Shown in pieces: positions 1-8,787 of a stretch of 64,000 nucleotides of DNA. Position 1 is the first letter of the stretch, and every line of letters begins with the position of its first letter. The DNA is taken from positions 992,001 to 1,056,000 of the forward strand of contig JACRPQ010000004.1 of the NCBI GenBank assembly GCA_016223135.1. Reading direction: 5' to 3'. Below the pieces are notes generated by a model, which did not search any database, was not told the DNA's origin, and saw only the letters and a list, made by a program, of their open reading frames with translations. This stretch comes from Chloroflexota bacterium. Its GTDB lineage: Bacteria > Chloroflexota > Anaerolineae > Anaerolineales > Villigracilaceae. Made by a program: the position numbers and the translations under genes.

Positions 1-2
1 CG

Positions 3-998
3 GCGTCCCTTTCCGCCGCAGCCCAACAATGGAAATGGGCTGTGCTGGCGGGCATTTTGGGAAGTCTGGCAATTCTGACCAAAGTGGTGGCGGCGTTTAT
101 TGTGGCAGGCGCGGCGGCGGCGCTGACGATTCATGCCCTCGGAGTGAAGCGCGTTTGGCGGAATGCCCAAGTGTGGTTGATGGCGGTCATCATGATTGCG
201 CCGACAGCCCTTTACTATGTGACGCGTCAGGAGCGGGCTTCGGAATACGTCTCGTCGTGGACGCTTTCTCTCTCCTATCTGCTCTTGGAGCCATCCTTTT
301 ACGTGCGCTGGTTGAGTTTTTTGCAGTCCCTGATGGGGTTCACTGCCTTGGCGCTGGCTTTGACTGGCGTGTTGATTGCCCCTACCTTGCTTCGTGTCCT
401 CCTGCTGGGATTGTGGGGCGGTTATGTGGCGTATGGACTATTCCTGCCCTACCAAATGTACACCCATAGTTATTATCACATCCAGCTCGTGCCGATTATC
501 AGCCTTTCGCTGGTTCCTGTGGCGCATTTGATTGTGGAACGGCTCGCACAGCAGCCCAAATTCTGGCGGGTGGCATTTGCCGGCGTTGCCCTGGCGGCGA
601 TCGCCTTCCCTGCCTGGACCGTGCGCAGCGAACTGATCAGCAGGGATTTCCGCGACGAACCCGCCTACTGGCAGACGATTGCCGCGAATTTGCCCGCCGA
701 TGGAAAAATCATCGCGCTGACCAAGGATTATGGGTATCGCTTCATGTATTATGGCTGGCGACAAGTGACCGTATGGCCCATCAGCGGCGAGCGTAAACTT
801 GCCGCACTGCGCGGCACCGAAAAGGAATTTGAAACCTTTTTTGCCAAACGCATCGAGGGCAAAAGTTACTTCCTGATTGCTCCTCCCCGATTGTTGGACG
901 ACCAGCCCGACTTGAAACAAGCCTTACAGCAGAGATACCCGCTCATCGCACAAAACGGCGACTTTCTGCTTTTCGACCTGACTCATCCCTCCCCATAA
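3..998 (+). CDS. GT39-like membrane glycosyltransferase (5' partial)
   Basis: The reading frame is open to the left edge of the window, so the N-terminus is missing; the GTG at 42 is only an internal codon. About 330 residues are visible: several hydrophobic segments followed by a soluble C-terminal part. It ends in a region that closely matches the end of the gene at 1984-3492: both have a 'LTKDYGYRFMYYGW' / 'LTQNYGYPLVYWGW' stretch and a terminal 'FDL' strand. That paralogue looks like a dolichyl-phosphate-mannose-type (GT39/ArnT-like) integral membrane glycosyltransferase, which would use a lipid-linked sugar donor. A GT2 gene follows after 14 nt, probably in one operon. The family assignment is by overall architecture; the sugar and acceptor are unknown. 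Confidence 0.6.
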   Translation, partial: ASLSAAAQQWKWAVLAGILGSLAILTKVVAAFIVAGAAAALTIHALGVKRVWRNAQVWLMAVIMIAPTALYYVTRQERASEYVSSWTLSLSYLLLEPSFYVRWLSFLQSLMGFTALALALTGVLIAPTLLRVLLLGLWGGYVAYGLFLPYQMYTHSYYHIQLVPIISLSLVPVAHLIVERLAQQPKFWRVAFAGVALAAIAFPAWTVRSELISRDFRDEPAYWQTIAANLPADGKIIALTKDYGYRFMYYGWRQVTVWPISGERKLAALRGTEKEFETFFAKRIEGKSYFLIAPPRLLDDQPDLKQALQQRYPLIAQNGDFLLFDLTHPSP

Positions 999-1012
999 TT
1001 TCGCCGTCCCAA

Positions 1013-1972
1013 ATGACTCTCGTCTCCATCGTCACCCCCTCCTACAATCAGGCGCGCTACCTCGAGCAGACCATGCGCTCCGTCCTCGAGCAGGATTATC
1101 CGCGCATCGAGTACCTCGTCATTGACGGCGCATCCACCGACGGCTCGCTGGACATCATCCAAAAATATGCCGACCGCCTGGCGTATTGGGTCTCGGAAAA
1201 GGACAGCGGACAAGCCGACGCCATCAACAAAGGACTGGCGCGCGCAAAGGGCGAAATTGTGGCATGGCTCAACTCCGACGATTTCTACCTGCCCGGCGCA
1301 GTGACGGCGGCGGTGAAGGCATTCGAGACGCATCCAGAAGCGGGCTTAATCTATGGCGATACCGTCGCAGTGGATGAAACAGGCGAAGCCATCCACTTTC
1401 CCCGCTATGCCCAATGGACGCTCGAAGACCTGCTTACCTTTCACATCCTTGGTCAGCCGGCTGTCTTCATGCGCCGCGAGGTTTTGCTCAAGGCTGGCTT
1501 TCTCGACCCATCCTTCCACTTCCTGCTCGATCATCACCTGTGGATTCGCATGGCATCTCTTGCGCCGATGGTTTATGTCCCCGAACGCTGGGCGGCGGGA
1601 CGCTTCCACGAAACCGCCAAGAACGTGGCGCAAGCGGCAAAGTTTGGAGAGGAAGCCTTTCGCATTGTAGAGTGGGCAGAGAGCGATCGGCGTGTATCAG
1701 GCGCGTGGATGCGGGTCTGCCGTCAGTCCCGCGCTGCCGCGTACCGCATCAATGCTCGCTACCTGCTTGATGCCGGTCTAGCCCGCCAGTCGTTCCAATC
1801 GTATTTGCGGAGTCTCTTCATACATCCGCCCACTGCCCTGCTGGAATGGAAACGCATCCTGTTTGCGTTTGTGAGCCTGTTCGGGCTGGGCGCCCTGCGC
1901 CAACACTACAACCGCTGGCGCAAGGCGCGGGCGCAAAAACGCGCGCGCTCAGAACCCAAGGGGAACGGGTAA
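1013..1972 (+). CDS. family 2 glycosyltransferase
   Basis: 319 residues with a GT-A fold start: 'VSIVTPSYNQARYLEQT' at residues 4-20, a nucleotide-binding 'DGASTDGS' at 38-45 and an 'NSDD' metal-binding motif at 87-90. This is a typical inverting GT2 that transfers a sugar from a nucleotide donor to a surface glycan at the cytoplasmic face. A hydrophobic stretch follows near residues 270-295. It lies between two GT39-like membrane glycosyltransferases and is strongly similar to the GT2 at 3529-4308, so the two pairs appear to be a duplicated module. Sugar specificity cannot be read from the sequence. Confidence 0.85.
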   Translation: MTLVSIVTPSYNQARYLEQTMRSVLEQDYPRIEYLVIDGASTDGSLDIIQKYADRLAYWVSEKDSGQADAINKGLARAKGEIVAWLNSDDFYLPGAVTAAVKAFETHPEAGLIYGDTVAVDETGEAIHFPRYAQWTLEDLLTFHILGQPAVFMRREVLLKAGFLDPSFHFLLDHHLWIRMASLAPMVYVPERWAAGRFHETAKNVAQAAKFGEEAFRIVEWAESDRRVSGAWMRVCRQSRAAAYRINARYLLDAGLARQSFQSYLRSLFIHPPTALLEWKRILFAFVSLFGLGALRQHYNRWRKARAQKRARSEPKGNG

Positions 1973-1983
1973 AATCTTCAGTC

Positions 1984-3492
1984 ATGGATTCCAAATCGTT
2001 CCTCGCTCCGAACCGCTGGGCGCTGGCGTTTGTGCTGGCGCTTTTGTTCGGTTTGGCGCTCGGCATCCGCCTCACCGACCTGACCGACCTGCCGCTCGAC
2101 TTTCACCCCACCCGCCAGTTATTCTCCGCCATTAAAGCGCGCGGCATGTATTACCAGACCGCCGCCGGCATTCCCGAATGGCAGCGCGAGGCTGCTCTGC
2201 GCGCCTACACCGCCGATGCCACCCTCGAACCGCCCCTGCTGGATTCGCTCGTCGCTGCCTCCTACCGCCTCTTTGGCGAACATCTGTGGATTGCGCGGAT
2301 TTATTCCTCGCTCTTTTGGCTCATCGGTGGGATTTTCCTCTTCCTGCTCGCGCGCGAATTCCTCAGCCTGGACGAAGCGCTTCTTTCTCTGACCCTTTAC
2401 CTGTTCCTGCCCTACGGAATTTTCGCCAGCCGATCCTTTCAACCCGACCCGCTGATGGTGATGCTGATTGTGGCGGGCTGGTGGGCGGCGGTGCGCTGGA
2501 GCCGCCAGCCCGCGTGGACATGGGCGCTCGCCGCAGGGCTCGCCGGCGGATTTGCCATCTTCGTCAAATTGACGGCGGTCTTCTTTGTGGCGAGCGGGTT
2601 CGGCGGAGCAGTGTTGTCGCGGCTGTCGCTGCGGCAGGCGTTGAAGACGCCGCAGGTGTGGGGCATGGCGGCGCTGACCGCTCTGCCCGGCGCGGCGTAC
2701 ACATTCTATGGCGTGTATGTTGCCGGCTATCTAGGCTCGCAGTTCAGCGGGCGCTTCTTCCCTGAACTGCTCATCAACCCATTTTTCTACCTGCGCTGGG
2801 AGGGCAAAATCGCCCTGATTTTCGGGCATGTCGTTCTCGCGCTGACGTTGCTGGGACTGTTGTTCCTCCGCACGCGGGAGAGCCGCATCTTCCTCCTCTC
2901 GGTGTGGACGGGATACGCTCTCTTTGGCGTGATTTTCAACTATCACATCGCCAGTCACGATTATTACAGCCTGCCGCTCGTGCCGGCGGCGGCGCTCTCG
3001 CTGGGGGCTTTGGGCGGAGTGACGGTTCGGGGTCTCGCCGAACAGGCTGCGAGGTCCGTGTGGATGCGCTGGTTGGTCCGCCTGCTTCTGTTGTTTAGCG
3101 TGGTCATGACCTTCTGGGATGTCCGCATCCGCTTGCTCAGTGTGGATTATCGTCCGCAGGCGGCGTTTTGGGCGCAGGTGGGCGAGGCGCTCGGTCATCA
3201 GCCGGGGGTGATTGCGCTCACGCAGAATTACGGGTATCCGCTGGTGTATTGGGGCTGGCAAAAAGTGACGTTGTGGCCCGAGGTGCGCAGTCAGGTATTC
3301 GGCGCGCGCGCCGGCAGCCTGGCAGAACGTTTCGAACGCCTGACGAAGGGCAAGCGCTTCTTCCTTGTGACCGATTTCGAGGAACTCAACCGGCAGGCGG
3401 GGCTGGAGGAATATTTGCGCGGACATTATCCCGTTTATGCCGAGGGCGAGGGATACGTCATTTTTGATTTGAGCCGTCCGTTGAACGAGTGA
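1984..3492 (+). CDS. GT39-like integral membrane glycosyltransferase
   Basis: 502 residues from ATG 1984, which follows the upstream GT2 stop by 11 nt; a longer in-frame GTG start at 1846 would overlap that gene and is rejected. The N-terminus has a hydrophobic helix and then an acidic loop 'RLTDLTDLPLDFHPTRQ', the usual place for the catalytic acidic residue in GT39/ArnT/PMT-like enzymes. It continues with about ten further hydrophobic segments and ends in a soluble C-terminal domain ('RFFLVTDFEELNRQAG'). It probably transfers a sugar from a polyprenyl-phosphate donor outside the membrane. It is a paralogue of the truncated gene at the left edge. Confidence 0.7.
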   Translation: MDSKSFLAPNRWALAFVLALLFGLALGIRLTDLTDLPLDFHPTRQLFSAIKARGMYYQTAAGIPEWQREAALRAYTADATLEPPLLDSLVAASYRLFGEHLWIARIYSSLFWLIGGIFLFLLAREFLSLDEALLSLTLYLFLPYGIFASRSFQPDPLMVMLIVAGWWAAVRWSRQPAWTWALAAGLAGGFAIFVKLTAVFFVASGFGGAVLSRLSLRQALKTPQVWGMAALTALPGAAYTFYGVYVAGYLGSQFSGRFFPELLINPFFYLRWEGKIALIFGHVVLALTLLGLLFLRTRESRIFLLSVWTGYALFGVIFNYHIASHDYYSLPLVPAAALSLGALGGVTVRGLAEQAARSVWMRWLVRLLLLFSVVMTFWDVRIRLLSVDYRPQAAFWAQVGEALGHQPGVIALTQNYGYPLVYWGWQKVTLWPEVRSQVFGARAGSLAERFERLTKGKRFFLVTDFEELNRQAGLEEYLRGHYPVYAEGEGYVIFDLSRPLNE

Positions 3493-3510
3493 GGCGGCGG
3501 AACTTCTGCA

Positions 3511-3519
3511 TGGTATGAT
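3511..3519 (+). promoter_or_regulatory. extended -10 element TGGTATGAT
   Basis: TGG plus TATGAT (3514-3519) forms an extended -10, with 9 nt to the ATG at 3529. No convincing -35 box is seen. The spacing would put transcription initiation at or next to the start codon, giving a leaderless or nearly leaderless mRNA for the GT2 gene. Confidence 0.45.
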
Positions 3520-3528
3520 TTGAACGTT

Positions 3529-4308
3529 ATGAATCACCCTCTCGTCTCCATTGTCACCCCTTCCTTCAATCAGGCGCGCTACCTCGAAGCGACCATCCGC
3601 TCTGTGCTGGAGCAGGATTACCCCAACCTTGAATACATCATCGTGGACGGCGGCTCGACCGACGGCTCGCTGGACATTATTCGGAAATATGCCGACCGCC
3701 TTGCCTGGTGGGTCTCTGAACCCGATAACGGACAGACCGACGCCCTCAACAAGGGATTTGCGCGGGCGCGTGGCGAGATTTTTGCCTGGCTCAACTCCGA
3801 CGACACCTACGAGCCGGGCGCGGTCTCTGCGGCGGTGCGCTATTTTCAGGAACATCCCGAAGCGGGACTGGTTTATGGCGACGCGCATTTCATTGACGAA
3901 GAAGGGCGCGTCATCGGCAAATTCGCCGCCCGCCAGACCGATTACACGCGCCTGCGCCGCGGCTACGTCCACATCCCGCAGCAGGCGGCGTTCTTCCGCG
4001 CCGACTTGTGGCGCGAAGTCGGTCCACTCGACCCGTCGTTTTACTTTGCGATGGATTACGACCTGTGGGTGCGTCTCGCCGCCCGCGCTCCGCTTCACTA
4101 CACCCCGCAGATGTGGGCGAACTTCCGCCTGCACGCCAGCGGCAAGACCATCGCCGCCGATGACCGCTGCTGGCCCGAGATGATCCGCATCCACCGCAGG
4201 GATGGCGGCGGCTGGCTCTCGGTCATCGTGGCAAAATACTACATTCGAAAGGTTGTTGCGCCTTTGTTGAACTGGCGGCGCAAATTTCAGATGCGGCGGT
4301 ATCAATGA
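3529..4308 (+). CDS. family 2 glycosyltransferase (paralogue of 1013-1972)
   Basis: 259 residues from ATG 3529; a TTG nine bases earlier is in frame but less likely. It has the same GT-A signature as its paralogue: '[17 protein letters not shown]' at 6-22, 'DGGSTDGS' at 40-47 and 'NSDD' at 89-92. It is shorter because it lacks the C-terminal hydrophobic segment. It is the second member of the second GT39/GT2 pair and is expected to add a residue to a cell-surface polysaccharide. An extended -10 element directly upstream suggests it may also be transcribed on its own. Confidence 0.85.
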   Translation: MNHPLVSIVTPSFNQARYLEATIRSVLEQDYPNLEYIIVDGGSTDGSLDIIRKYADRLAWWVSEPDNGQTDALNKGFARARGEIFAWLNSDDTYEPGAVSAAVRYFQEHPEAGLVYGDAHFIDEEGRVIGKFAARQTDYTRLRRGYVHIPQQAAFFRADLWREVGPLDPSFYFAMDYDLWVRLAARAPLHYTPQMWANFRLHASGKTIAADDRCWPEMIRIHRRDGGGWLSVIVAKYYIRKVVAPLLNWRRKFQMRRYQ

Positions 4309-4378
4309 TTTCACCGTCCAGCCGCAAAACGCGTCGAGAAAATCAAAATCTTTGCAACCGAAAAAACATTCTGTCATT

Positions 4379-5224
4379 ATGAAAATGGAAATAACCTACA
4401 ACCTGTCTCCTGAATTGTTAATGAAAATGACGAGCGCTGCTTGGAAGCGCATTCGTATCGTCCATTTTCTGGATAAATATGGGTATCTAATTGCTTTCGC
4501 AGGGTCAATTATTTTTTTTCTATTATTTGTTGTTCTTGAATGGAATGCACTGGTTGGTCAATGGCTGGATTCGGCTTGTTTCACTACAGCCTTTGCACTG
4601 ATAAGCCTTGTGCTTGGGTTAGGAGTGTATCATTTTCTGCGAATCATAACTATTAGGAGTTTTCGAAAGAGCATTGCCAGGTCAATTGGAAAATGGCCAA
4701 AAACATTTTTTGGAGAATGGCAAGTAAAAGTATCGGAACAGGGAATAACATTTATTGATCCTGGTCGAGAACGATTCTATCGTTGGGAAATTTTAAGAAA
4801 TATTGAGCAAGATGATGAGTTCATTTTTGTTTACACATTTGATAATAGTGGCATAATCATTCCAAAATCAGCCTTTGTGGAACAACAGAACATAAGCGAT
4901 TTTCTCAATACACTTACACTAAATATTTTTCAAGATTCGGCAAAAGAATTGGGCGCTCGATGGGTGGAACAGAGCAAGGACATGAAATTAGATTGGGCTT
5001 TGCAAAAGTCAAATTGGTGTATAGTTTACGCGCTTTCGGCTATTGTATTTGGTCCCGTAGTCGGTGTGTTTTTTGGCGGTTTAACATTGTATCGAGTGTA
5101 TAAGACCTATCGAATTGCGGCGTCAGTGGATTGTAAGAAATGTATTCGCCGTTTGCAAATGAGTGGCGTTTTGTCTATGTTGTCAATTGTCGGATGGGTC
5201 ATGGTATGGGTATTGATGTTATAA
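4379..5224 (+). CDS. YcxB-like membrane protein in an AT-rich island
   Basis: 281 residues from ATG 4379 (ATG 4385 is an alternative). Two transmembrane segments lie near residues 37-86, then a soluble domain of roughly 110-190 with 'VKVSEQGITFIDPGRERFYRWEILRNIEQ' and 'FIFVYTFDNSGIIIPKSAF'. That pattern matches the YcxB-like C-terminal domain. Two more hydrophobic segments follow, at about 210-235 and 262-281. Codon use is plainly AT-rich compared with both neighbours. The gene interrupts a polysaccharide locus, which suggests recent acquisition. YcxB family members are membrane proteins of unknown function. Confidence 0.65.
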   Translation: MKMEITYNLSPELLMKMTSAAWKRIRIVHFLDKYGYLIAFAGSIIFFLLFVVLEWNALVGQWLDSACFTTAFALISLVLGLGVYHFLRIITIRSFRKSIARSIGKWPKTFFGEWQVKVSEQGITFIDPGRERFYRWEILRNIEQDDEFIFVYTFDNSGIIIPKSAFVEQQNISDFLNTLTLNIFQDSAKELGARWVEQSKDMKLDWALQKSNWCIVYALSAIVFGPVVGVFFGGLTLYRVYKTYRIAASVDCKKCIRRLQMSGVLSMLSIVGWVMVWVLML

Positions 5225-5355
5225 GCAATTTTCCACCCTACCCAACATTGCTTGAGCGGGCAATGGTTATGCCGCTGAGGGTATGCGCCGTACCAGCCGA
5301 GTTGAGTTTTGGGCAAAGAGGGCTTGCCCGTTCCGCTGTTGTCGCTAAAATCTGT

Positions 5356-5418
5356 CGTTAGAGAACGCCGACTACGCGGCGCTTGCCTGCAAAGACTACG
5401 CGGCGCTCGCCTGCAAAG
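5356..5418 (+). repeat. CGTTAGAGAACG motif plus two 24-bp tandem units
   Basis: CGTTAGAGAACG (5356-5367) is a small inverted repeat, CGTT-AGAG-AACG, found in several other intergenic regions of this window. It is followed by two tandem 24-bp units (5371-5394 and 5395-5418) that differ at one base. The ribosome-binding region of the Wzz-like gene starts immediately after. Confidence 0.75.
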
Positions 5419-5426
5419 GTAACTCT

Positions 5427-6140
5427 ATGAAAAACCGTCTCTTTGCTCCCCCCTCTGCCGAAGACCTGATTCAACTCCTGCAAGCCTGGCGCTTTTGGGT
5501 GTTGAGCGGGTTGATGGGCGCGCTTCTCGGCGGGCTGATCTATTTTCTCTTCCCGCCCGATTTTCGCGCCCGCGCTACTGTGGTGGTGGATTTCAACATG
5601 GAACAGGCGTGGCAGGTTGATTCTGACCGCGAACTGTTCTACTACCTCGAACGCGAAGCCCGCAAGCTCGAAGAGGTCGCCTGGGCAGACGCCACGCTTG
5701 CCAAAGTCGCCGAAGCGGGCGGCGTGACCCTCGCCGAACTGCGCGGCGGCATCCTCGAACTCAGCGAACCCGCCGACGGCGGCTGGCACTTCTACGCCAG
5801 CGACCCCGACCCTGTCCGTGCCGAACGGCTGGCAGCGCTTTGGGCAGAAGCCTTCACCGCGCAAGTCCGCGAGGGCATTCAAACCGCCGTCGCGCTCGAT
5901 GCCGCCCGCCAAGCGCTCGAAGCAAATCCAACCGACGAGGCGCTCCTCGCACACATCCGCGAACTCGAAGCGCACTCGCTTGGCATCACCCCCGAACTGC
6001 AAATCTCCCCCAAACAACTCACCGACCTCAACCCTCAGCGGCGCGTGGGGCTCGCCAACTATCTTTTCGCCGGCGCAATCATCTTCATGACGCTCAGCGC
6101 GCTGGTCATCCTCCTTTTTGGAACGGGCAGGCGTGCGTAA
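5427..6140 (+). CDS. Wzz-like polysaccharide chain-length/co-polymerase protein
   Basis: 237 residues. There is a transmembrane helix near residues 25-45 ('FWVLSGLMGALLGGLIYFLF') and a second near 206-230. Between them is an extracytoplasmic alpha-helical region, the topology of Wzz/chain-length-determinant proteins. No C-terminal kinase domain is present. It overlaps the start of the O-antigen ligase/polymerase gene, which supports a role in setting polysaccharide length or in export. A weak Shine-Dalgarno (AAAGG) lies 8-12 nt before ATG 5427. Confidence 0.65.
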   Translation: MKNRLFAPPSAEDLIQLLQAWRFWVLSGLMGALLGGLIYFLFPPDFRARATVVVDFNMEQAWQVDSDRELFYYLEREARKLEEVAWADATLAKVAEAGGVTLAELRGGILELSEPADGGWHFYASDPDPVRAERLAALWAEAFTAQVREGIQTAVALDAARQALEANPTDEALLAHIRELEAHSLGITPELQISPKQLTDLNPQRRVGLANYLFAGAIIFMTLSALVILLFGTGRRA

Positions 6141-7623
6141 ACCCACCCTCGACTCCCTCGCCCGCTTCCTCTGGGCGCTGACGCTCGTGACCCTGCCGGT
6201 CACCAGTTTCCGCTTCATGCCGTTCTTGGGCGCGGGGACGTTCGTCCGTCCGCTGGCGCTTTACCCGCTGGGACTTCTTCTCCCCATCCTGCTCTACCAA
6301 ATCTGGACGCGGCGCATCGTCCGCCCCTGGAGCGGATCGCTGACCATTCTGCTTGCCTTCACGCTGACGGCGCTCCTCGCCACCGCGTTTGGCTCGCTGC
6401 TTGCGCCCATCGAACTGCGCGGACAAACCTACTTTGACCGCGCCCTGCGCGCGTGGGTGACGCTGGTCATCGGCTTGTCCTTTTTCCTCGCCGCCCTGTG
6501 GATGAACCGTAACCAAGACGATCTCAAGTTCTCGTTGAAATGGCTGTTGGCAGGCTTTGCCCTGCACGTGGTTTGGGGCGGCGTTCAAGCGGCGGGACTG
6601 CAGCTCGGTCTGCGCCGCGAGTTGAACGAGATTCAAACCTTGTTCTCGATTCGCGGTTTGCCGCGCAACCGCCGCATTGCCGGGTTTGCCTACGAGCCGT
6701 CGTGGCTGGCAGGTCAACTGGCGGCGCTCTACCTGCCCTGGCTGTTCGCCTCTCTGCTGGCAAAGTACCGCCTGACCAAATTCAAATGGCTGGAGCCTGT
6801 ACTGCTGCTCGGCGGCTTGGTCACGCTCCTGCTCACCTACTCGCGCGGCGGGTTGTTCATCACGGCGGGTGCGGTGGCGCTCACGTTCCTCACGGCAGGA
6901 GCGGAGGTGAGGAAAGATGTGTCGGCGTGGTTTCGAGCAGGATTCCGCCAAAGCGAAGGAAAAAGCAGATGGGGAAGGATGCAGGCAGCGGCGAGTCGGA
7001 TCGTCGCTGGTCTCATCTTTTTGGGAGCAATAAGCGGAGCGGGAGCCTTCCTCGCGCAGAAGGGATATATCTCCGCGCTGTGGAATTCATCTGCCGAAAG
7101 CCTGTGGGATTACGCCATTGACGCGTATCTCGGTCCGCGGGTGGCGTATGTGGCGGCGGCGTGGGAGGCGTACCAATCGCATCCGCTCACGGGCGTGGGA
7201 TTGGGCGCGAGCGGTTTCCGCATGTACGCAAACATGCCCGATTGGGCGTTGAGCGGCGTGCCGGAGATTGCCCGCCAGTTGAGCCCCTCGTCCAATTTAT
7301 ATCCCAACCCGAAGAATTTATACGTGCGCCTGCTGACGGAGATGGGATTGCCCGGCTTTCTGCTGTATGTGACCTTTTTGTTCACTCTGCTGGCATACGC
7401 GCTCAAAAGCCTGCGCCGGGCGGAGCCGTTCTGGCGGTTCGTTGGCGCGGCGGGATTCTTCAGCGTGGTCGCGATTGCCGCGCAGGGCATCTCACAGGAT
7501 TCATTTGCCATGCCGGAGATGTGGGTGAATTTGGGCATTCTCGCCGGCGTGGTTTCGTTTGAGTTAAAATCGAAAAACAGGCTTCTTGCCGGTTCAAGTG
7601 AACAAACGCTGAATTCCCTTTGA
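6133..7623 (+). CDS. O-antigen ligase/polymerase family (Wzy_C-like) membrane protein
   Basis: About 496 residues with 10-12 hydrophobic segments. The long loop in the second half carries 'SHPLTGVGLGASGFRMYANMPDW', matching the 'xHPxxGxGxG' hallmark of the O-antigen ligase/Wzy_C domain, and an 'SRGG' motif lies further upstream. GTG 6133 overlaps the last codons of the Wzz-like gene; TTG 6118 is the other possible start. The protein is expected to polymerise or ligate undecaprenyl-linked glycan at the outer face of the membrane. It belongs to the same operon as the Wzz-like gene. Confidence 0.75.
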   Translation: MRKPTLDSLARFLWALTLVTLPVTSFRFMPFLGAGTFVRPLALYPLGLLLPILLYQIWTRRIVRPWSGSLTILLAFTLTALLATAFGSLLAPIELRGQTYFDRALRAWVTLVIGLSFFLAALWMNRNQDDLKFSLKWLLAGFALHVVWGGVQAAGLQLGLRRELNEIQTLFSIRGLPRNRRIAGFAYEPSWLAGQLAALYLPWLFASLLAKYRLTKFKWLEPVLLLGGLVTLLLTYSRGGLFITAGAVALTFLTAGAEVRKDVSAWFRAGFRQSEGKSRWGRMQAAASRIVAGLIFLGAISGAGAFLAQKGYISALWNSSAESLWDYAIDAYLGPRVAYVAAAWEAYQSHPLTGVGLGASGFRMYANMPDWALSGVPEIARQLSPSSNLYPNPKNLYVRLLTEMGLPGFLLYVTFLFTLLAYALKSLRRAEPFWRFVGAAGFFSVVAIAAQGISQDSFAMPEMWVNLGILAGVVSFELKSKNRLLAGSSEQTLNSL

Positions 7624-7815
7624 ACCACCGTGTCACGGAGACGCAGAGAAAACACATGGAAACTCCGCCTTTCGGTGTCTTCGTGGTTGGAATGACTGCA
7701 CTGAAAAAACTTTTCCTTCCGCGAAGGATACAAAGGTCACGAAGTTTTTCAAAATCACCTTGTGTTTCTGAAATTTTCCTTTTGAAGTTTCTTTGTGTAC
7801 TTTATGTTCTTCGTG
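7623..7815. repeat. CACGGAG/CACGAAG-type imperfect palindromic repeats
   Basis: The 259-bp gap between the O-antigen ligase and the sulfotransferase holds two adjacent imperfect palindromes. The first is bounded by AACCAC (7623-7628) and GTGGTT (7683-7688), with CACGGAGAC-like and GTCTTCGTGG-like arms. The second covers about 7701-7815 and ends CTTCGTGG. Similar sequences occur at 11706-11768 and 21795-21856. No convincing gene lies in the gap. Confidence 0.55.
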
Positions 7816-7882
7816 GACGACAAGCAGCCTGAAAAAATCCACAGCCTCGCTCCCTGTCTCTTGGGAGCAGGCAGGAGCAGAT

Positions 7883-8611
7883 ATGATCATACTTTCCGTT
7901 GGTATGCCGCGCGCCGGTTCGGGCTGGCATTACAATCTCATCCATGACCTCATGAAGACGGCGGGGTACACCGATGCGCGTCTCATCCGCGAGAAGTACC
8001 GCCTGCAAAGTATTCTGACGGAGGTCAACTGTAACATTGGCGTGCTTTCAGCGCGGCGCATGGCGATGGTGGCAGTGCCTGCTTTGCTGGGTAATAACTT
8101 TGTCATCAAGGCGCACGCGGGACCTTCGCTTTCCTCCCGTCTGCTTCAACGCCTGGGTTTGCTCCGCATCACCTACATTTACCGCGACCCGCGCGACGCC
8201 ATGCTTTCGGCGTATGATTACGGTCAACGCGCCCTGCAAAAGGGACGTCCCAACGCCTTTTCGCATCTTACCGATTTCGATAAGAGCCTTGCCTTTATCC
8301 TGCAGTACGTCCGCATTTGGGAGGCGTGGATGAAGGAGAAGGACGTGCTGAGCGCACGTTACGAAGACCTGCTCACGAACTACGATGCGGAAGGGGAACG
8401 TCTGCTGGGATTCCTCAAATTAGACGGGAACAGTCCCGAGGTCCGCGCAGTGATCGAGAAGTATCGTCCCGGCGCGGCGGAGGGACAGCAGGGTCTGCAT
8501 TTTTACAAAGGCAAAATTGGCAGGTTCCGCGAGGCGTACACGGCTGAACAACAGGCAATCCTGCGCGAGAAACTGGGGACGTATCTTTCCAAGATGGGCT
8601 ACGAACTTTAA
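7883..8611 (+). CDS. sulfotransferase-family protein
   Basis: 242 residues from ATG 7883, preceded by AGGAG at 7873-7877; the in-frame extension upstream runs through repeat DNA and is rejected. The 5'-phosphosulfate-binding loop is 'PRAGSGWHYN' (residues 9-18) and the 3'-phosphate-binding motif is 'RDPRDAMLSAYD' (101-112), both typical of PAPS-dependent sulfotransferases. The protein is cytoplasmic, with no signal peptide. Its position after the polysaccharide genes suggests it sulfates a glycan or lipid-linked intermediate; the acceptor is unknown. Confidence 0.75.
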   Translation: MIILSVGMPRAGSGWHYNLIHDLMKTAGYTDARLIREKYRLQSILTEVNCNIGVLSARRMAMVAVPALLGNNFVIKAHAGPSLSSRLLQRLGLLRITYIYRDPRDAMLSAYDYGQRALQKGRPNAFSHLTDFDKSLAFILQYVRIWEAWMKEKDVLSARYEDLLTNYDAEGERLLGFLKLDGNSPEVRAVIEKYRPGAAEGQQGLHFYKGKIGRFREAYTAEQQAILREKLGTYLSKMGYEL

Positions 8612-8730
8612 CTTGACTTACGCAAAACCTGAATTTAATCCGCCACTCTTCACTACTGCGCTAATTCGTTCAAAATTCGCGAAGATTGGCGCTGATTGGC
8701 GGACAAGAAGCAATTTTACATAAGTCCAGT
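8611..8730 (+). repeat. MITE-like element, family A, copy 1
   Basis: A 120-bp element that begins ACTTGACTTACG and ends CATAAGTCCAGT. It is nearly identical over its whole length to the element at 24941-25050 in inverse orientation. Terminal inverted repeats carry the core GACTTA(CGC). No coding capacity is visible. Confidence 0.8.
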
Positions 8731-8775
8731 CTAATTCATCTGCAACGCGCGTGGGATGTTCGTTTTGTTTTGGAG

Positions 8776-8781
8776 TATCAT
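8776..8781 (+). promoter_or_regulatory. -10 box TATCAT, leaderless-type spacing
   Basis: TATCAT ends 6 nt before ATG 8788 of the histidine kinase gene, and no Shine-Dalgarno fits in the gap. This predicts initiation at the start codon. The -35 region is weak. Confidence 0.4.
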
Positions 8782-8787
8782 TGTCTC

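Noticed and set aside
1846-1983. N-terminal extension of the second GT39-like protein
   Set aside because: It would overlap the upstream GT2 gene and lacks a hydrophobic start; ATG 1984 gives a normal first membrane helix.
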